64,000 bases of DNA, from the NCBI RefSeq assembly GCF_002564005.1, contig NZ_PDJG01000001.1, positions 2,852,001 through 2,916,000 on the forward strand, written 5' to 3'. Each line of letters starts with the position of its first letter. Position 1 is the stretch's first letter. A program made the translations under genes and the position numbers. The DNA comes from Sanguibacter antarcticus. GTDB lineage: Bacteria > Actinomycetota > Actinomycetes > Actinomycetales > Cellulomonadaceae. Shown piece after piece: positions 35,143 through 45,413 of this stretch. The notes under the pieces are model-generated. The model saw nothing but the letters and a program-made list of their open reading frames with translations, searched no databases and was not told the DNA's origin.

Positions 35143-36273
35143 ATGAAGTTCCGGGTTGAGCGTGACGTTCTTGCGGAAGCTGTGACCTGGACCGCTCGGA
35201 CTCTCCCGACGCGTCCACCAGCCCCCGTCTTGGCCGGAGTGAAGATCGAGGCGAGCGCTGACGGTGTGCTCGGCCTCTCGAGCTTCGACTACGAGGTCTC
35301 TGCCAGGTCAGAGATTCCTGCCGAGGTGACGGAGCCTGGAACCGTCCTCGTCTCCGGACGCCTGCTCGCAGAGATCTCACGATCGCTCCCCGGAAAGCCC
35401 GTCGACTTCAGCGTCGAGGGCAGCAAGGTCACGGTGGTGTGCGGCGCGAGCCGTTTCACGCTGCTGACGATGCCCGTCGAGGACTACCCCACGTTGCCGA
35501 CCATGCCGGACATCGCCGGGACGGTGGCTGGTGACGAGCTCACCCACGCGGTCGCCCAGGTGACCGTCGCTGCCAGCCGTGACGACACCCTTCCGCTCCT
35601 CACGGGCGTCCGTGTCGAGATCGAGGGTGAGCGCATCACGCTCCTCGCGACCGACAGGTACCGGCTCGCGCTCCGGGAGATGACCTGGAAGCCGGCGTCA
35701 CCCGACTTCTCGACCGTCGCGCTCGTCCGAGCACGGACGCTGTCCGACGCCGCCAAGTCGCTCGGTGGGAGCGGCAGCGTGAACGTCGCGCTCTCGACCG
35801 GGGCGGGTGTCGACCTCGTCGGTTTCGAGGCCGGCGGACGCCACACGACGTCGCTCCTCATCGATGGCGACTACCCCCACGTGCGTCGGCTCTTCCCCGA
35901 CGAGACGCCCATCCACGCGGTCGTCTCGACGCAAGGGCTCATCAACGCGTCGAAGCGTGTCGCGCTCGTCGCAGAGCGGAACACCTCGATCCGTCTGAGC
36001 TTCACCGAGGGCCAGGTCGTCCTCGACGCAGGTCAGGGAGACGACGCACAGGCGTCGGAGGCGCTCGAGGCGGTGCTCGTCGGTGAGGACATCTCGGTGG
36101 CGTTCAACCCCCAGTTCCTGCTCGACGGGCTCGGCGCGCTCGGTACGGACTTCACGCGTCTGAGCTTCACGCACCCCAACAAGCCTGTGGAGTTCACGGG
36201 CCAGAGCACGCTGGAGGGCGAGGACAGCTCGCACTACCGGTACCTCTTGGTCCCCATCCGTTTCGCAAACTGA
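35143..36273 (+). CDS. dnaN: DNA polymerase III beta sliding clamp
   Basis: 376 residues with the three repeated clamp domains. The N-terminus MKFRVERDVLAEAVTWTARTLPTRPPAPVLAGV, the middle LLTGVRVEIEGERITLLATDRYRLA and the C-terminal end HYRYLLVPIRF are typical. The homodimeric ring holds the replicative polymerase on DNA. The ATG at 35143 has AAGGGGTG upstream; the open frame starting at 35092 adds 17 residues without homology. It is followed 21 bp later by gnd. Confidence 0.97.
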   Translation: MKFRVERDVLAEAVTWTARTLPTRPPAPVLAGVKIEASADGVLGLSSFDYEVSARSEIPAEVTEPGTVLVSGRLLAEISRSLPGKPVDFSVEGSKVTVVCGASRFTLLTMPVEDYPTLPTMPDIAGTVAGDELTHAVAQVTVAASRDDTLPLLTGVRVEIEGERITLLATDRYRLALREMTWKPASPDFSTVALVRARTLSDAAKSLGGSGSVNVALSTGAGVDLVGFEAGGRHTTSLLIDGDYPHVRRLFPDETPIHAVVSTQGLINASKRVALVAERNTSIRLSFTEGQVVLDAGQGDDAQASEALEAVLVGEDISVAFNPQFLLDGLGALGTDFTRLSFTHPNKPVEFTGQSTLEGEDSSHYRYLLVPIRFAN

Positions 36274-36294
36274 CACCGACGAGGGGAATCAACC

Positions 36295-37191
36295 GTGCGC
36301 ATCGGTCTGGTGGGTCTTGGCAAGATGGGTGCGAACATGCGCACCCGCCTCCGTGCACACGACGTCGAGGTCGTCGGTTTCGACAGGAACCCCGACGTCT
36401 CTGACGTCGCATCGCTCGATGACCTGGTCGCTGCCCTGCCGGCAGGGCAGCGGTTCGTCTGGGTCATGGTCCCCGCGGGCGGTCCCACCCGCGACGTGCT
36501 GGCGCAGCTGGCCACCTTGCTGGCTCCTGGCGATGTCGTCATCGAGGGAGGCAACACGCACTACGTCGAGGACGCAGAGCGTGCAGCGACGTTCGCGGAG
36601 CACAGCATCGGCTACCTCGACGTCGGCGTCTCAGGTGGCGTGTGGGGTCTCGAGAACGGGTACGGCCTCATGGTGGGCGGAGACGCCGCGACCGTCGAGC
36701 GTGCGCTGCCGATCTTCGACGCGCTGCGACCCGAAGGACCGCGGGACGAGGGGTTCGTCCACGCTGGGGCAGCCGGCGCAGGGCACTACACGAAGATGGT
36801 GCACAACGGCATCGAGTACGGCCTCATGCAGGCATACGCAGAGGGCTACGAGCTGCTCGACGCCAAGGACATCGTCACGGACGTCCCGGGCACGCTCAAG
36901 GCCTGGTCACGGGGCACTGTCGTCCGGTCGTGGCTGCTCGAGCTGCTCGTCAAGGCGCTCGAGGAAGATCCCGAGCTTGCCGATATCAGCGACTGGGTCG
37001 AGGACTCGGGTGAGGGCCGGTGGACCGTCGACGAGGCGATCGACGCCGCGATACCACTCCCTGTCATCTCCGCCGCTCTCTTTGCACGGTTCTCTTCCCG
37101 TCAGGGCGCGTCGCCTGCCATGAAGGCAGTCGCCGCTCTCCGCCACCAGTTCGGTGGTCACGACGTTCGTCCGTCCTCCCCAGGAGCCTGA
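36295..37191 (+). CDS. gnd: 6-phosphogluconate dehydrogenase, decarboxylating (short form)
   Basis: 298 residues, the short NAD-preferring type rather than the 470-residue form. The Rossmann motif GLVGLGKMGANM is at 4-15, and GGNTHY (83-88) and VGVSGGVWGLENGYGLMVGG (about 111-130) match the family. Catalytic Lys and Asn are in HYTKMVHNGIEYG (near 164-176). It oxidises 6-phosphogluconate to ribulose 5-phosphate and CO2. A gnd gene between dnaN and recF is common in actinobacteria. GTG start with GAGGGGAA upstream. Confidence 0.93.
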   Translation: MRIGLVGLGKMGANMRTRLRAHDVEVVGFDRNPDVSDVASLDDLVAALPAGQRFVWVMVPAGGPTRDVLAQLATLLAPGDVVIEGGNTHYVEDAERAATFAEHSIGYLDVGVSGGVWGLENGYGLMVGGDAATVERALPIFDALRPEGPRDEGFVHAGAAGAGHYTKMVHNGIEYGLMQAYAEGYELLDAKDIVTDVPGTLKAWSRGTVVRSWLLELLVKALEEDPELADISDWVEDSGEGRWTVDEAIDAAIPLPVISAALFARFSSRQGASPAMKAVAALRHQFGGHDVRPSSPGA

Positions 37192-37232
37192 GGCTCTCGT
37201 CGCAGGAGGGGCACCACGCGGTGCACGCGCGA

Positions 37233-37248
37233 TGTTCCACGTGAAACA
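37233..37248. other. parS site 6, between gnd and recF
   Basis: TGTTCCACGTGAAACA, the same variant as the site at 14702; it is the only site on the dnaN side of the origin in this window. Confidence 0.9.
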
Positions 37249-37277
37249 CGACCCGTCCGGGTAGATCTGTAGGTCTC

Positions 37278-38543
37278 ATGTTCGTCTCCCACCTCTCGTT
37301 GCTCGACTTCCGCTCGTACGACCAGGTGGATGTCGAGCTCAGCCCCGGCGTCAATGCGCTCGTCGGTCCGAACGGGCAGGGCAAGACGAACCTCGTGGAG
37401 GCGATCGGGTACGTCGCGACGCTCGGCAGCCACCGTGTGTCCTCGGACGCGGCGCTGGTCCGGGCGGGTGCCACGCGAGCCGTGGTGCGTTCGCGCATCG
37501 TGCGCGGCGATCGCGCGAGCGTCGTCGAGATCGAGATCACGCCGGGCAAGGCGAACCGAGCACGTCTGAACAAGTCCCCGGTCCAGCGTCCGCGAGACAT
37601 CCTCGGGATCGCACGGACGGTGCTCTTCGCGCCCGAAGACCTCGTGCTCGTCAAGGGGGACCCCGATGCTCGACGTCGCTACCTCGACGAGCTCACGGTG
37701 CTTCTCGTGCCCCGGATGGCCGGCACGCTGGCCGACTACGACCGGGTCCTGCGCCAACGCAGCGCACTGCTGAAGTCGGCTGGAGCCGCACGACGGTCGG
37801 CGTCGGCGCCCGACCTGCGCACCCTCGACGTGTGGGACGCAAAGCTCGCGCACATCGGTGCGCGGATCATCGTCTTGCGGCAGAGCCTCGTCGAGGCGCT
37901 CCGTCCGCACGCCAGCACCGCGTACGAGCAGGTGAGCTCCGGGCAGGGCCATGCAGAGATCGGGTACAAGTCCTCGCTCGAAGCGACCGAGTCCCAGCAG
38001 GATGGAAGCCAGCAGGACGGAAGCCAGAGAGACCCGTTGGAGACGGCAGCCACCGCTGGCGGAACGAGCCTTGCTGAGTCGCACGAGCGTGTCGAGGCGC
38101 GGATGATCGATGCCATGGGGCGGCTCAGGGCGAAGGAGATCGAGCGTGGTGTGTGCCTCGTCGGTCCCCACCGCGACGACCTCGTCCTCACTCTCGGTGG
38201 CTTGCCTGCGAAGGGCTACGCGAGCCACGGCGAGTCGTGGTCGTTCGCCCTCGCACTGAGGCTGGCGTCGTATCGGCTCCTCACCGACGGGCCGGACGTC
38301 CCTGACGGGGCCAGTCAGGATGACGCCTTCTGGTTCGCCGAGTCTGGCCCGGACACCGAGCCGGTCCTCATCCTCGACGACGTCTTCGCCGAGCTCGACA
38401 ACCGGCGTCGGGCACGGCTCGCGGATCTTGTCGCCGGTGCCGGACAGGTGCTCATCACTGCCGCCGTCCCCGAGGACATCCCCGAACAGCTGGTCGGCGC
38501 GCGGCTGGACGTCTCTGACGGTCGTGTCACCCGTGCCGACTGA
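37278..38543 (+). CDS. recF: DNA replication and repair protein RecF
   Basis: 421 residues. The SMC-like ATPase has Walker A GPNGQGKT at 30-37 and the C-terminal signature and Walker B region [16 protein letters not shown]...[12 protein letters not shown]. RecF with RecO/RecR loads RecA at gaps. An acidic, Gln-rich insertion ([14 protein letters not shown], near residue 238) is absent from most family members and encoded by a short DNA repeat; it looks like a flexible loop. The end overlaps the start of dciA. Confidence 0.95.
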   Translation: MFVSHLSLLDFRSYDQVDVELSPGVNALVGPNGQGKTNLVEAIGYVATLGSHRVSSDAALVRAGATRAVVRSRIVRGDRASVVEIEITPGKANRARLNKSPVQRPRDILGIARTVLFAPEDLVLVKGDPDARRRYLDELTVLLVPRMAGTLADYDRVLRQRSALLKSAGAARRSASAPDLRTLDVWDAKLAHIGARIIVLRQSLVEALRPHASTAYEQVSSGQGHAEIGYKSSLEATESQQDGSQQDGSQRDPLETAATAGGTSLAESHERVEARMIDAMGRLRAKEIERGVCLVGPHRDDLVLTLGGLPAKGYASHGESWSFALALRLASYRLLTDGPDVPDGASQDDAFWFAESGPDTEPVLILDDVFAELDNRRRARLADLVAGAGQVLITAAVPEDIPEQLVGARLDVSDGRVTRAD

Positions 38544-39195
38544 CCGTCGTCGGTCCGTACCGACCGGGGGCGGTCGGCCGGAAGACCCCGCCCGCACCAC
38601 GACCTCGCCAGCTGTGCCGATGCCGTCGGCGGCAGACGAAGAGCGGACCCCTGACGATCTCCCCCGAGCTACCGAAGGGGTTCCCGTCAGCGAGCTGATC
38701 AGCCTGACGCCCCCCGGCGACGTGGCACGCCAGGCGCTCAACCGTGCCCGCGCGGCCGCCCGGGCCAAGGGGCTGTACCCAGGTGCACAGAGCCGACGGA
38801 TCCTCGCAGAGCCTCGGCGCAGCGGTCCGGGCAAGGACGGTCGTGACCCGAAGCTCTTCGCCGAGACGCTCGCGGCCCTGCTCCAGCAGCGCGGCTGGGT
38901 TCAGGAGGTCTCCGTGGGTGGGGTGATCGGCCGCTGGCGTGAGGTCGTCGGCAACGACGTGGCGGACCACTGCACGCCGGAGACGTTCGAGGACGACGCG
39001 CTCGTCGTCCGTGCCGACTCCACCGCCTGGGCGACGCAGATCCGGCTCCTCATCCCACGGTTGCTGGAGCTCATGGAGAAGGAGGTCGGGAAGGACGTCG
39101 TCCAGACGATCACCGTCCTCGGTCCGGTCGGCCCGGGATTTGGCAGGGGCCCGCGCTCGGTGCGCGGACGAGGTGCGCGAGACACCTATGGGTGA
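38524..39195 (+). CDS. dciA: DciA-type helicase loader (DUF721)
   Basis: About 223 residues. The conserved DUF721 domain is C-terminal (about 130-200: [40 protein letters not shown]). The N-terminal half is Pro/Arg-rich and poorly conserved. The mycobacterial homologue Rv0004 is DciA, which binds DnaB and helps its loading, so its partner here is the DnaB encoded at 2.5-5 kb. The gene overlaps recF; GTG 38524 is used but GTG 38533 is equally possible. The gap to gyrB is 271 bp. Confidence 0.85.
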   Translation: MSPVPTDRRRSVPTGGGRPEDPARTTTSPAVPMPSAADEERTPDDLPRATEGVPVSELISLTPPGDVARQALNRARAAARAKGLYPGAQSRRILAEPRRSGPGKDGRDPKLFAETLAALLQQRGWVQEVSVGGVIGRWREVVGNDVADHCTPETFEDDALVVRADSTAWATQIRLLIPRLLELMEKEVGKDVVQTITVLGPVGPGFGRGPRSVRGRGARDTYG

Positions 39196-39331
39196 CTCGA
39201 GAGGGGGCGCCGGGAGCGGCTCGGAGGTCTGTTCCGACCGATCTGGACGGAAGGCGAGAGAATGTGCCGCAAACCTGTGCGTGAACCTGTGGAAATCTCG
39301 TGTGAATCCCCGAGTTTCCGCTACTTTCCGG

Positions 39332-39337
39332 TAGACT
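39332..39337 (+). promoter_or_regulatory. -10 element of a gyrB promoter
   Basis: TAGACT lies about 130 bp before gyrB in the dciA-gyrB gap. No convincing -35 is seen. No other feature is evident in the gap. Confidence 0.35.
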
Positions 39338-39466
39338 TGAGCAGTCATTCCGGGCGCTCTTCGCGGTCGGGAAATGAGCAGCCCACCCGCTGCCGCCCAG
39401 GCCCCGATTCATCGTCCCCTGTGCTGAGTGCGGTGAGCTGCAGGAGGACTAGGAGCACCACCCGCC

Positions 39467-41506
39467 GTGGCAGAACTCAACAACGACGCCATTCCCGAGT
39501 CGATCGCACACATCGGCGACACGAATGACGGAAGTTACGACGCCAGCGACATCACAGTCCTCGAAGGTCTCGAAGCAGTTCGCAAGCGCCCCGGAATGTA
39601 CATCGGGTCGACCGGCGCACGCGGTCTTCATCACCTCGTGTACGAGGTTGTGGATAACTCTGTGGACGAAGCCCTCGCGGGGCACTGCGACCACATCGAG
39701 GTCACGCTCCTCCAGGACGGCGGCGTCCGTGTCGTCGACAACGGTCGAGGCATCCCTGTCGACATCGTCAAGAGCGAGGGCAAGCCGGCGGTCGAGGTCG
39801 TCCTCACGGTCCTCCACGCAGGCGGAAAGTTCGGTGGCAGCGGCTACGCGGTCTCCGGTGGTCTCCACGGCGTCGGCGTGTCCGTCGTCAATGCGCTCTC
39901 GCACCGCCTCGACATCCAGGTGCGACGTCAGGGCAGCATCTGGTCGCAGGAGTACGCCGACGGCGTGCCCCAGGCTCCCCTCGCACAGGGCGCCGAGACG
40001 TCAGAGACCGGCACCACGGTGACCTTCTGGGCGAGCCCGGTGACGTTCGAGACGACGGAATACGACTTCGAGACGCTCCGTGCACGTTTCCAGCAGATGG
40101 CCTTCCTCAACAAGGGCCTCCAGATCTCGCTCACCGACGAGCGTCCTGAGCACAGCGACACCGACGACGAGGTCACGGGAGACGGCGCCGTCCCGGCCGA
40201 GTTCCGCGCGGTCACGTACAAGTACGACAACGGCCTGCTCGACTACGTCGCTCACCTGAACTCGGCGAAGAAGGTCGAGGTGGTCCACCCCGAGATCATC
40301 GCTTTCGAGTCCGAAGACCTGGACCGACGCATCTCCCTCGAGATCGCCATGCAGTGGACCAACGCATACTCCGAGTCGGTCCACACGTACGCCAACACGA
40401 TCTCCACGACGGAGGGCGGAACGCACGAAGAGGGCTTCCGCGCGGCGATGACCGGGCTCATCAACAGGTATGCCCGCACGAAGGGCATCATCAAAGAGAA
40501 GGACGAGAACCTCACGGGCGACGACATCCGTGAGGGACTCACCGCGGTCATCTCGATCAAGCTCGGCGAGCCCCAGTTCGAGGGCCAGACGAAGACGAAG
40601 CTCGGCAACACAGAGGCAAAGACCTTTGTGCAGTCGGTCGTCAACGAGCGGCTGGGCGACTGGCTCGACTCCCACCCGATCGAGGCGAAGGACATCATCC
40701 GCAAGGCGATCCAGGCATCGCAGGCGCGCATGGCGGCTCGCAAGGCTCGAGAGGCCACGCGTCGCAAGGGACTCCTGGAGTCGGGCGGCATGCCTGGAAA
40801 GCTTCGAGACTGCCAGTCCAACAAGCCGCAGGAGTGCGAGGTCTACATCGTCGAGGGCGACTCGGCAGGCGGCTCGGCCGTCCGTGGTCGCAATCCTCGG
40901 ACGCAGGCGATCTTGCCGATCCGCGGAAAGATCCTCAACGTCGAGCGGGCGCGGCTCGACCGGGCTCTGGGCAACCAAGAGGTGCAGGCCCTCATCACGG
41001 CGTTCGGGACGGGCATCGGCGAGGAGTTCGACATCGCGAAGCTCCGCTACCACAAGATCGTCCTCATGGCGGATGCCGACGTCGACGGCCAGCACATCTG
41101 CACGCTTCTCCTGACCCTCCTGTTCCGGTACATGCGACCGCTCATCGAGCACGGGATGGTCTACCTCGCTCAGCCGCCGCTCTACCGCATCAAGTGGTCG
41201 AACGCGGACCACGACTACGTCTACTCCGACCGCCAGCGCGACGAGATGATCGTCGCCGGCCAGGCTGCCGGCAAGCGGATCCCCAAGGACAACGGGATCC
41301 AGCGGTACAAGGGACTGGGTGAGATGGACTACTCAGAGCTCTGGGACACGACCATGGACCCTGAGAACCGCACCCTCCTCCAGGTCACCCTCGACGACGC
41401 TGCGGCGGCGGACGAGACCTTCTCCATCCTCATGGGCGAAGACGTGGAGTCACGACGCAACTTCATCCAACGCAACGCCAAGGACGTGAGGTTCCTGGAC
41501 ATCTGA
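39467..41506 (+). CDS. gyrB: DNA gyrase subunit B
   Basis: 679 residues. The GHKL ATPase head shows [12 protein letters not shown] (59-70) and [19 protein letters not shown]. The TOPRIM domain has EGDSAGGSA (463-471) and the metal-binding DADVD (536-540). The C-terminal GyrA-binding part ends [20 protein letters not shown]. Gyrase adds negative supercoils using ATP. Start is GTG 39467, preceded by AGGAG. A perfect DnaA box lies inside the early coding region (39649). gyrA follows after 82 bp. Confidence 0.97.
   Translation: MAELNNDAIPESIAHIGDTNDGSYDASDITVLEGLEAVRKRPGMYIGSTGARGLHHLVYEVVDNSVDEALAGHCDHIEVTLLQDGGVRVVDNGRGIPVDIVKSEGKPAVEVVLTVLHAGGKFGGSGYAVSGGLHGVGVSVVNALSHRLDIQVRRQGSIWSQEYADGVPQAPLAQGAETSETGTTVTFWASPVTFETTEYDFETLRARFQQMAFLNKGLQISLTDERPEHSDTDDEVTGDGAVPAEFRAVTYKYDNGLLDYVAHLNSAKKVEVVHPEIIAFESEDLDRRISLEIAMQWTNAYSESVHTYANTISTTEGGTHEEGFRAAMTGLINRYARTKGIIKEKDENLTGDDIREGLTAVISIKLGEPQFEGQTKTKLGNTEAKTFVQSVVNERLGDWLDSHPIEAKDIIRKAIQASQARMAARKAREATRRKGLLESGGMPGKLRDCQSNKPQECEVYIVEGDSAGGSAVRGRNPRTQAILPIRGKILNVERARLDRALGNQEVQALITAFGTGIGEEFDIAKLRYHKIVLMADADVDGQHICTLLLTLLFRYMRPLIEHGMVYLAQPPLYRIKWSNADHDYVYSDRQRDEMIVAGQAAGKRIPKDNGIQRYKGLGEMDYSELWDTTMDPENRTLLQVTLDDAAAADETFSILMGEDVESRRNFIQRNAKDVRFLDI
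39649..39657 (-). other. Perfect TTATCCACA DnaA box inside gyrB
   Basis: TGTGGATAA on the plus strand (TTATCCACA on the minus strand) spans conserved codons for Val-Val-Asp-Asn (61-64). It uses GTT and GAT codons where neighbours prefer GTC and GAC. Confidence 0.5.
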
Positions 41507-41588
41507 CGGTCGGCGGAGCGAGACCGCTCCCCCGCCCCAGCACCAGGGACCATCATGGCGAACGCGCCGGAAACGAACGAGGAAGAAC

Positions 41589-44210
41589 TTGACTGACGAC
41601 CTGACACCCGAAGAGAACGCACCTGAGCAGCCGGCCTGGACCGGCACGGCGATCGCGCACGGCAACATCGAGCGCGTCGACCTCCAGCTCGAGATGCAGC
41701 GCTCATACCTCGACTATGCGATGAGCGTCATCGTCGGGCGAGCCCTGCCAGACGTTCGCGACGGGCTCAAGCCCGTGCACCGCCGCGTCATGTACGCGAT
41801 GTACGACGGCGGCTACCGGCCCGACCGCGCGTTCTCGAAGTGCAGCCGCGTCGTCGGCGACGTCATGGGCAAGTACCACCCGCATGGTGACACCGCGATC
41901 TACGACGCGCTCGTGAGGCTCGTCCAAGACTGGTCGATGCGGTACCCGCTCGCTGCAGGCCAGGGCAACTTCGGCTCCCCCGGAAACGACCCGGCCGCGG
42001 CACCGCGATACACGGAGACCCGCATGGCGCCCATCGCCATGGAGATGGTCCGGGACATCGACAAGGACACCGTCGACTTCCAGGACAACTACGACGGTCG
42101 CACGCAGGAGCCGGCCGTTCTTCCGTCACGGTTCCCGAACCTGCTGGTCAACGGCTCGTCGGGCATCGCGGTCGGTATGGCGACGAACATCCCGCCGCAC
42201 AACCTGCGTGAGGTCGCCGACGGCGTGCGGTGGTACCTCGACAACCCCGACGCGACCCGTGAGGAGCTCCTCGAGGCGCTCATCGCGCGGATCAAGGGAC
42301 CGGACTTCCCGACCGGCGCGACGATCCTCGGACGGCGTGGCATCGAGGACGCGTACCGGACGGGGCGCGGCTCGATCGCCCAGCGTGCGGTGGTCAACGT
42401 CGAAGAGATCCAGAACCGGATCTGCCTCGTCATCACCGAGCTTCCGTACCAGGTGAACCCGGACAGCCTCGCGCTGAAGATCGCTGACCTCGTCAAAGAG
42501 GGTCGCATGCAAGGCATCGCGGACATCCGCGACGAGACCTCGGGACGGACAGGTCAGCGCCTCGTCGTCGTGCTCAAGCGCGACGCCGTCGCGAAGGTGG
42601 TTCTCAACAACCTCTACAAGCACACGCAGCTGCAGGACAACTTCAGTGCGAACATGCTCGCGCTCGTCGACGGGGTGCCGCGCACGCTGAGCATCGACGC
42701 GTTCGTCCGGCACTGGACCGTCCACCAGCTCGAGGTGATCGTCCGGCGCACCGCGTACCTGCTGCGCGAGGCCGAGTCGAGGATCCACATCTTCCGCGGC
42801 TACCTCAAGGCGCTCGACGCGCTCGACGAGGTCATCGCTCTCATCCGTCGGTCCCCCGACGCCGACCGTGCTCGCAGCGGACTCATGGAGCTCCTCGCGA
42901 TCGACGAGGTGCAGGCGACAGCGATCCTCAACATGCAGCTGCGGCGGCTCGCGGCCCTCCAACGCCAGGAGATCATCGAGGAGCACGACAAGCTCGAGCG
43001 CGAGATCCTCGAGTACCAGGACATCCTCGCCAAGCCCGACCGCCAGCGCACGATCGTTGCTGAGGAGCTCGACGAGATCGTCGCGAAGTACGGTGACGAG
43101 CGCCGCACGACGATCGTGCCCTTCGACGGCGAGGTCTCGATGGAAGACCTCATCGCCGAGGAAGAGGTCGTCGTCACGATCACGCGCGGCGGATACGTCA
43201 AGCGCACACGCAGCGACAGCTACCGCGCACAGAAGCGTGGCGGCAAGGGCGTGCGTGGCGCTCAGCTGCGCGAGGACGACATCGTCGACCACTTCTTCGT
43301 CACGACGACGCACCAATGGCTGCTCTTCTTCACGAACCTCGGGCGCGTCTACCGTGCCAAGGCGTACGAGCTGCCCGAGGGCGGCCGTGATGCCAAGGGA
43401 CAGCACGTCGCGAACCTGCTCGCCTTCCAGCCGGGCGAGAAGATCGCCCAGGTCCTCGACCTGCGCACCTACGACGCTGCGGAGTACCTCGTCCTCGCGA
43501 CCCGTCGCGGGCTCGTGAAGAAGACGCGCCTGTCGGAGTACGATTCCAACCGCACCGGCGGCGTCATCGCGATCAACCTGCGCGAGGACGACGAGGGGCT
43601 GTCCGACGAGCTCGTCTCTGCGCGTCTCGTCGACGCGACAGACGACCTCATCCTCGTCTCGCGCAAGGGACAGTCGATCCGTTTCACAGCGAGCGACGAA
43701 GCGATGCGGCCGCTCGGCCGGGCGACGTCCGGTGTGACGGGCATGAAGTTCCGCGAGGACGACGAGCTCCTCGCCATGGACGTCGTGCGAGACGACGCCG
43801 ACCTGTTCGTCGTGACCGAGGGCGGTTTCGCGAAGCGGACACGGATCAGCGAGTACCGCGTGCAGGGCCGTGGTGGGCTCGGCATCAAGGTCGCGAACCT
43901 CGTCGAGGTCCGTGGTGACCTTGTCGGAGCGCTCGTCACCGACGAGGATGACGAGGTGCTCGTCATCATGGAGCGAGGAAAGATCGTGCGCTCGGCGGTC
44001 AGCGGAGTGAACCAGACCAGGCGCAACACCCAGGGTGTGACCTTCGCAAAGCCGGACAAGAATGATCGAATCATCGCGGTGGCGCGTAACGTGGAGCGCA
44101 ATCTTGGTGACGATCTCGAGATGTCCGAGCGTGGTGCGGACACTGAGAACGACCCTGAGATCGAGATCGACACCACCATCGAGACCGTAGAGCCCGAGGA
44201 GAAGGCATGA
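41589..44210 (+). CDS. gyrA: DNA gyrase subunit A
   Basis: 873 residues. The catalytic Tyr141 is in [11 protein letters not shown]. The quinolone region reads [14 protein letters not shown] with Thr102 and Asp106 at the positions of E. coli Ser83 and Asp87. The GyrA box QKRGGKG and the six-bladed C-terminal wrapping domain are present, ending in an acidic tail. The start is an unusual TTG at 41589, preceded by GAGGAAGAAC; it gives [10 protein letters not shown] with formyl-Met first. The stop overlaps the DUF3566 gene by 4 bp. Confidence 0.97.
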   Translation: MTDDLTPEENAPEQPAWTGTAIAHGNIERVDLQLEMQRSYLDYAMSVIVGRALPDVRDGLKPVHRRVMYAMYDGGYRPDRAFSKCSRVVGDVMGKYHPHGDTAIYDALVRLVQDWSMRYPLAAGQGNFGSPGNDPAAAPRYTETRMAPIAMEMVRDIDKDTVDFQDNYDGRTQEPAVLPSRFPNLLVNGSSGIAVGMATNIPPHNLREVADGVRWYLDNPDATREELLEALIARIKGPDFPTGATILGRRGIEDAYRTGRGSIAQRAVVNVEEIQNRICLVITELPYQVNPDSLALKIADLVKEGRMQGIADIRDETSGRTGQRLVVVLKRDAVAKVVLNNLYKHTQLQDNFSANMLALVDGVPRTLSIDAFVRHWTVHQLEVIVRRTAYLLREAESRIHIFRGYLKALDALDEVIALIRRSPDADRARSGLMELLAIDEVQATAILNMQLRRLAALQRQEIIEEHDKLEREILEYQDILAKPDRQRTIVAEELDEIVAKYGDERRTTIVPFDGEVSMEDLIAEEEVVVTITRGGYVKRTRSDSYRAQKRGGKGVRGAQLREDDIVDHFFVTTTHQWLLFFTNLGRVYRAKAYELPEGGRDAKGQHVANLLAFQPGEKIAQVLDLRTYDAAEYLVLATRRGLVKKTRLSEYDSNRTGGVIAINLREDDEGLSDELVSARLVDATDDLILVSRKGQSIRFTASDEAMRPLGRATSGVTGMKFREDDELLAMDVVRDDADLFVVTEGGFAKRTRISEYRVQGRGGLGIKVANLVEVRGDLVGALVTDEDDEVLVIMERGKIVRSAVSGVNQTRRNTQGVTFAKPDKNDRIIAVARNVERNLGDDLEMSERGADTENDPEIEIDTTIETVEPEEKA

Positions 44211-44920
44211 CCCGCGACACCACGGAGCAGCCCGCCGCACGGCCCACCACCAGCACGAGCGCGCCCGCGAAGAAGCCCGCCGGGAATCCAGCAGGGAAGC
44301 CCGCCGGGATGCCAGCAGGTAAGCCGGCGGGGGCGCCGTCGAGCAAGCCGGCCGGGGCCCCAGCCGGGAAGCCTGGTCTTCCTCCGGTCCCTCGACCGGC
44401 ACCTGGGAGCTCGCGCGACCTGTCGACTCCAGCGGACGGCACACCTGCTGTCAAGCCTGCGACCGGTGCTGGCGCTCCCCCGACCATCAGCCCCGCCTCG
44501 GCGCGCTCAGCGACATCGACCGGTGCACGCCCCCCGGAGAGGAAGCCGGCGGCCGGTCCTCGTCGTGTGAGGCTCGCGGTGTCGCGTGTCGACCCCTGGT
44601 CGGTCATGAAGCTGGCGTTCCTGCTGTCGATCGGCATCGGGATCATGATCGTCGTCGCATCGGTGGTCTTCTGGTTGGTTCTGGACGGACTCCACGTCTT
44701 CACCGAGGTGAACGACATGGTCGTGACCATCTTGGGCGAAGACGCGACGCAGACGGACATCCTCCAGTACGTCGAGCTCCAGCGGTTCGTGTCGTTGGCG
44801 ACGATCATCGCCATCGTGGACGTGGTGCTCCTCACAGCACTGTCGACGATCGGCGCATTCCTGTACAACGTGGTCGCGGCGCTCGTCGGCGGAGTTCACC
44901 TCACGCTCACAGACGAGTAG
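44207..44920 (+). CDS. DUF3566 transmembrane protein
   Basis: 237 residues. The first 120 are a low-complexity tail built on repeats such as [16 protein letters not shown], likely disordered and cytoplasmic. The C-terminal DUF3566 domain has two membrane helices ([25 protein letters not shown] and [30 protein letters not shown]) around a short loop. The homologue Rv0007 also follows gyrA. Function is unknown; the 4-bp overlap with gyrA means it is translated along with gyrase. Confidence 0.9.
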   Translation: MTRDTTEQPAARPTTSTSAPAKKPAGNPAGKPAGMPAGKPAGAPSSKPAGAPAGKPGLPPVPRPAPGSSRDLSTPADGTPAVKPATGAGAPPTISPASARSATSTGARPPERKPAAGPRRVRLAVSRVDPWSVMKLAFLLSIGIGIMIVVASVVFWLVLDGLHVFTEVNDMVVTILGEDATQTDILQYVELQRFVSLATIIAIVDVVLLTALSTIGAFLYNVVAALVGGVHLTLTDE

Positions 44921-44959
44921 AGTCGGCCACTGCGCACGATCTTTATGTCGTGGACGGTC

Positions 44960-44982
44960 CCCACCTTTTCAGTTTGGGTGGG
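44960..44982 (+). terminator. Weak hairpin after the gyrBA-DUF3566 unit
   Basis: CCCACC and GGTGGG flank an 11-nt T-rich loop (TTTTCAGTTTG). The stem is short, and the same sequence overlaps the possible -35 of the tRNA-Ile promoter. Confidence 0.35.
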
Positions 44983-45003
44983 AGACAGTCCGTGAGGTAA
45001 GGT
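44974..45003 (+). promoter_or_regulatory. Promoter of tRNA-Ile
   Basis: TTGGGT (44974-44979), 18 bp, TAAGGT (44998-45003). The predicted leader includes the inverted repeat CACCAGCA...TGCTGGTG (45013-45042) that ends just before the tRNA and could guide 5' processing. Confidence 0.5.
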
Positions 45004-45047
45004 CAAGCGCTGCACCAGCACAGGTCCTCGGGCCTGCTGGTGTGCAG

Positions 45048-45121
45048 GGGCCTTTAGCTCAGGCGGTTAGAGCGCTTCGCTGATAACGAAGAGGTCGGAG
45101 GTTCAAGTCCTCCAAGGCCCA
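45048..45121 (+). tRNA. tRNA-Ile (GAT)
   Basis: A 74-nt cloverleaf: acceptor GGGCCTT/AAGGCCC, anticodon GAT at 45082-45084 in loop CTGATAA, T-loop GTTCAAGTC and discriminator A. The 3' CCA is not encoded. Its place after gyrA is typical for actinobacteria. Confidence 0.97.
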
Positions 45122-45148
45122 CTGCCGGAACCCATCGAGGGGGAACGT

Positions 45149-45268
45149 ATGAAGAAGTTGTTGTTCGTGATCATCACCGCGCTGGTCGGTTACGCCGTCT
45201 GGCGCAGGTGCACGGAAGACGACATCGAGCGTGACCTCTGGGCAGAAGTGACCGACACCTTCGAGTGA
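45149..45268 (+). CDS. DLW-39 family protein
   Basis: A 39-residue protein, below most gene-calling limits. One hydrophobic segment, KKLLFVIITALVGYAVWRR, is followed by CTEDDIERDLWAEVTDTFE with the diagnostic D-L-W near residue 29. The family is named for this motif and its 39-residue length and is known near gyrA in actinobacteria; its function is unknown. The ATG has GAGGGGGAA upstream. It lies between tRNA-Ile and tRNA-Ala. Confidence 0.9.
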   Translation: MKKLLFVIITALVGYAVWRRCTEDDIERDLWAEVTDTFE

Positions 45269-45320
45269 TCGGTTGGGTCCGGACCAGACGTTGACTGCGT
45301 GCACTGCACGCCGTCGATGA

Positions 45321-45393
45321 GGGGCCATGGCGCAATTGGTAGCGCACCTGCTTTGCAAGCAGGGGGTTAGGGGTTCGAGTCCCCTTGGCTCCA
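45321..45393 (+). tRNA. tRNA-Ala (TGC)
   Basis: A 73-nt cloverleaf: acceptor GGGGCCA/TGGCTCC (with G-U), anticodon TGC at 45354-45356 in loop TTTGCAA, T-loop GTTCGAGTC and discriminator A. No encoded CCA. Confidence 0.97.
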
Positions 45394-45413
45394 CACATGA
45401 CGACGATCTGCGA

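Noticed and set aside
37158..38834. Open frame opposite recF
   Set aside because: Antisense to a certain gene; low-complexity Arg/Asp translation.
41589..41591. Quinolone-resistance change in GyrA (Thr at the Ser83-equivalent position)
   Set aside because: Thr102 is accompanied by an intact Asp106, and this position varies naturally among actinobacteria; no resistance can be inferred.
42126..44444. Long open frame opposite gyrA
   Set aside because: Antisense shadow of gyrA, with no homology and no plausible start context.
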